Shown piece after piece: positions 63,684 to 64,000 of a stretch of 64,000 bases of DNA (positions are counted from its first letter, which is position 1; each line of letters starts with the position of its first letter). The stretch is from positions 1,798,001-1,862,000 of the forward strand of contig NZ_CP033078.1 in NCBI RefSeq assembly GCF_003716875.1, written 5' to 3'. The notes below the pieces were generated by a model. That model worked only from the letters and a program-made list of their open reading frames with translations. It was not told where the DNA came from and did no database searches. A program made the position numbers and the translations under genes. Source of the DNA: Vibrio zhugei. GTDB lineage: Bacteria; Pseudomonadota; Gammaproteobacteria; Enterobacterales; Vibrionaceae.

Positions 63684-64000
63684 TGATTATTGCCGGTTGA
63701 GCCTGACAACTAACATAACCCTATCTGTGTTTTGAAAATTACGACAACATGTTGATTACGCAATGTTGTGCTTGGAATCAGTCTCGCTCTGACAAAAACA
63801 GAGTGATTTATTTCTACTTTAGGAACAGAGCAATTTTGATCATTTAATTAATCGAATGTGTATAAGGAAAATGGCTAAAAGCATATTTATTCATTTTGAA
63901 AAATATGCTTTATCCTGTTCTAAAAGTTTGACACTGGTTGGCTGAATGATTTTTGGGAAAAAACTTGCTAAGAGAGCGGTTAGTCTCATGACCGCTCTCG
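63684..64000. other. Window end without recognised genes
   Basis: About 315 bases after the yeaR-like gene. The only structure is an inverted repeat GAGAGCGGT / ACCGCTCTC at 63972–63999, a terminator candidate whose plus-strand tail would lie outside the window. Confidence 0.5.

Overview
The window looks like part of the larger chromosome of a Vibrionaceae bacterium (Vibrio or a close relative). The strongest evidence is the quorum-sensing block luxU–luxO–qrr1 beside uvrB, with an intact Qrr core, LuxO boxes and a sigma-54 promoter. The housekeeping order (recR–ybaB–dnaX–apt, rssB-like, fadJ–fadI/fadL, udk, apbC, metG, udp, zntA, moaE–A, yvcK, luxU–luxO, uvrB) fits that family.

Layout. (1) 1–4569: the promoter-proximal part of a Tad/Flp pilus operon on the minus strand (flp pilin, prepilin peptidase, CpaB, secretin, CpaD lipoprotein, and a TadZ/CpaE ATPase cut by the window edge). 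(2) 5.1–39.0 kb: core genes for cysteine-cluster proteins, recombination and replication (recR, dnaX with a frameshift site, apt), a stress regulator, anaerobic-type beta-oxidation and fatty-acid uptake (fadIJ, fadL), tRNA charging, nucleoside salvage, Zn/Cd export, a complete molybdopterin operon behind a probable Moco riboswitch, quorum sensing and UvrB. A strong unannotated small-RNA candidate lies between fadI and fadL. One unknown gene after metG is split by a 16-bp tandem duplication. (3) 39.5–about 56.4 kb: an accessory region starting at tRNA-Asn(GTT), with a P4-type integrase, a 30-repeat CRISPR array, a full type I-C cas set (cas2-1-4-7-8c-5c-3), a decayed IS5-family element sitting inside a small gene, alpA, radC, two DUF2787-like genes, a small membrane protein, a WYL regulator with two tandem operator-like sites, and two small exported proteins. 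No second attachment site was seen, so the right boundary is open. (4) 56.6–64.0 kb: a methyltransferase, then a nitric-oxide detoxification cluster: hmp and norR on the minus strand, norV–norW–yeaR-like on the plus strand. Both hmp and norV have sigma-54-type promoters preceded by NorR-like boxes; those of hmp are embedded in a 49-bp near-perfect palindrome.

How the parts work together. The fad genes import and degrade fatty acids. The moa genes make the molybdopterin cofactor used by nitrate and other oxidoreductases, and the nor/hmp/yeaR genes handle nitric oxide from nitrate/nitrite respiration or host attack. LuxU and LuxO relay quorum phosphate to Qrr1. The tRNA-Asn region carries adaptive immunity plus typical island maintenance genes. 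Most starts were chosen by Shine-Dalgarno position and family length. All functional names rest on recognising sequence by eye, not on database searches.
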